From positions 1-17,301 of the forward strand of contig CAZGQY010000081.1 of assembly GCA_964528035.1 (NCBI GenBank): a DNA stretch of 17,301 nucleotides, read 5' to 3'. Position numbers and translations under genes: made by a program. This document shows positions 16,351 through 17,301 of the stretch, in pieces (within the stretch, counting starts at the first letter, position 1; each line of letters starts with the position of its first letter). The notes beneath the pieces were generated by a model that saw nothing but the letters and a program-made list of their open reading frames with translations, did no database searches and was not told the origin of the DNA. The stretch comes from CAZGQY01 sp964528035 (GTDB taxonomy: Bacteria; Pseudomonadota; Gammaproteobacteria; Methylococcales; UBA1147).

Positions 16351-17301
16351 CTAATAATTGATCCAATCGTTCAACAGAGACTCGTATTTAGCAAGAATAC
16401 CCTGCCATGTGTATTCACTTTTGAAACGACTACGACTCCATTCTCTCATTGACGCCAGAATAAGCTCGTCAGTCAGTAGGCGGTTAATCGAAACTGCGCA
16501 GTCTTCTTCGACCTCAAAGTACAACGCGCCCGTTCCGGCTACCCACTGGTTGAATATGTTAGCCTGCGCCAAAACTGCGGCTCCCGCTCCCATCGCTTCA
16601 ACCAACGACGGGTTAGTACCGCCTGCAGTATGACCATGGATATAAAACCGACAATACAATCGAAGCGCATCGACAATCGACTTTTCATAGATTGCGCCAA
16701 GCAAAAACACTTCGTCCGAGGCTACTTTTACGATTTCCGCATGATACGGATTCATGTCTGGATCAAATTTGCCAAGTATAACCAACTTAATTCCCCGCGG
16801 TACAATTGAAAAAGCCTTTACAATTTCCAATATGGAATTTTCAGGCTCGGCGCGCGCAATCACTAACGCGTATTGTTGAGGCAAGACACCGAATCGGGTA
16901 ATCAATTCTTCCGTGGCACCCAAAATTTCATCGGCACCATAAGCAATTGTCGTTATCTTTTCTGAAGACGCTTTTCCGATTAGATGCGTTTTAATCTCCG
17001 GGTGGTCTGCTACAAGATGATCAGCCAGCCGACAACCCACCACCTCGTTAATAAAAAACCAAATTCGAACCGGTAATGCCCACTTTTTTCTCTGCCACTC
17101 GATACCGTCCATATTGATTATATTCCGGCGATTTCTAACTCTGTGAGCAATACTGAACAACGCTGTGTTGTATCCCAATGTCAGATTCAATCCACCCCTT
17201 TTTGATGCATCGAGTGTTGACTTAAAATCGAATAGAATTGAGCCCAACGAACCGGAAAATCGAACCGGAAATTCAGACTTAGTGAAAAATTTGTATGAAA
17301 A
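16351..17301 (-). CDS. DUF1972/GT4 glycosyltransferase (N-terminus outside the window)
   Basis: The frame is open from the right edge of the window to a TAG at 16351-16353, giving 316 residues. The gene is cut by the window: an internal TTG at 17247 could be read as a start, but there is no stop upstream and the preceding residues fit the family. Landmarks of the DUF1972 group of glycosyltransferases (rhamnosyltransferase-like) are NMDGIEWQRKKW, ADHLVADHPEI, ARAEPENSILEIVKAF and YIHGHTAGGTNPSLVEAMG. The last includes the donor-binding Glu pair region. It should transfer a sugar, possibly a deoxyhexose, onto the lipid-linked unit. About 70 to 80 N-terminal residues appear to be missing. It converges on the second methyltransferase gene and indicates that the locus continues to the right. 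Confidence 0.88.
   Translation of the reverse strand, partial: FSYKFFTKSEFPVRFSGSLGSILFDFKSTLDASKRGGLNLTLGYNTALFSIAHRVRNRRNIINMDGIEWQRKKWALPVRIWFFINEVVGCRLADHLVADHPEIKTHLIGKASSEKITTIAYGADEILGATEELITRFGVLPQQYALVIARAEPENSILEIVKAFSIVPRGIKLVILGKFDPDMNPYHAEIVKVASDEVFLLGAIYEKSIVDALRLYCRFYIHGHTAGGTNPSLVEAMGAGAAVLAQANIFNQWVAGTGALYFEVEEDCAVSINRLLTDELILASMREWSRSRFKSEYTWQGILAKYESLLNDWINY

Overview
The window looks like part of the chromosome of a Gram-negative bacterium, most likely a gammaproteobacterium. The main pointer is a glutaminyl-tRNA synthetase (GlnRS, 2908-4590) very close to the E. coli type. Lipoprotein-like or secreted small proteins with Sec signal peptides and moderate, slightly AT-rich base composition fit this. 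There is no rRNA, tRNA, CRISPR array or recognisable insertion sequence.

Left part (1-5133), mostly housekeeping or hypothetical genes: the tail of an unidentified + strand gene (1-99); a CDP-alcohol phosphatidyltransferase (110-682, -) whose start lies in a 10-bp tandem repeat; a divergent NamZ/DUF1343 exo-N-acetylmuramidase-like gene (776-1975, +); a small secreted helical protein of SmbP-like appearance (2235-2621, -); glnS (2908-4590, +); and a four-helix membrane protein with clustered histidines (4657-5133, -). An AT-rich stretch without genes (5134-5516) separates this from the rest.

Right part (5517 to the right edge), a surface-glycan locus arranged around a divergent control region at about 10368-10695. 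Leftward from it run a secreted GH51/GH79-like glycoside hydrolase, a GT4 glycosyltransferase joined to it by a GTGA stop/start overlap, and two PAPS-type sulfotransferases joined to each other by a TTGA overlap. Rightward run a MurJ/MVF-type flippase, a third and different sulfotransferase, an O-antigen ligase/polymerase-like membrane protein and two class I SAM methyltransferases. A convergent DUF1972-type glycosyltransferase runs off the right edge.

Taken together the genes describe assembly of a polysaccharide or oligosaccharide: glycosyltransferases build the repeat unit, sulfotransferases and methyltransferases decorate it, a MurJ-like flippase exports the lipid-linked unit, a Wzy/WaaL-like protein polymerises or ligates it, and the secreted hydrolase trims or releases it. 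The product is inferred to be a sulfated and methylated exopolysaccharide, capsule or O-antigen. No initiating phosphoglycosyl transferase, chain-length regulator, outer-membrane exporter or sugar-nucleotide synthesis genes are visible, so the locus probably continues past the right edge. The most interesting aspects are three non-identical sulfotransferases in one glycan locus, the hydrolase co-translated with a glycosyltransferase, and the triple-ATG tandem repeat at the start of the phosphatidyltransferase gene.
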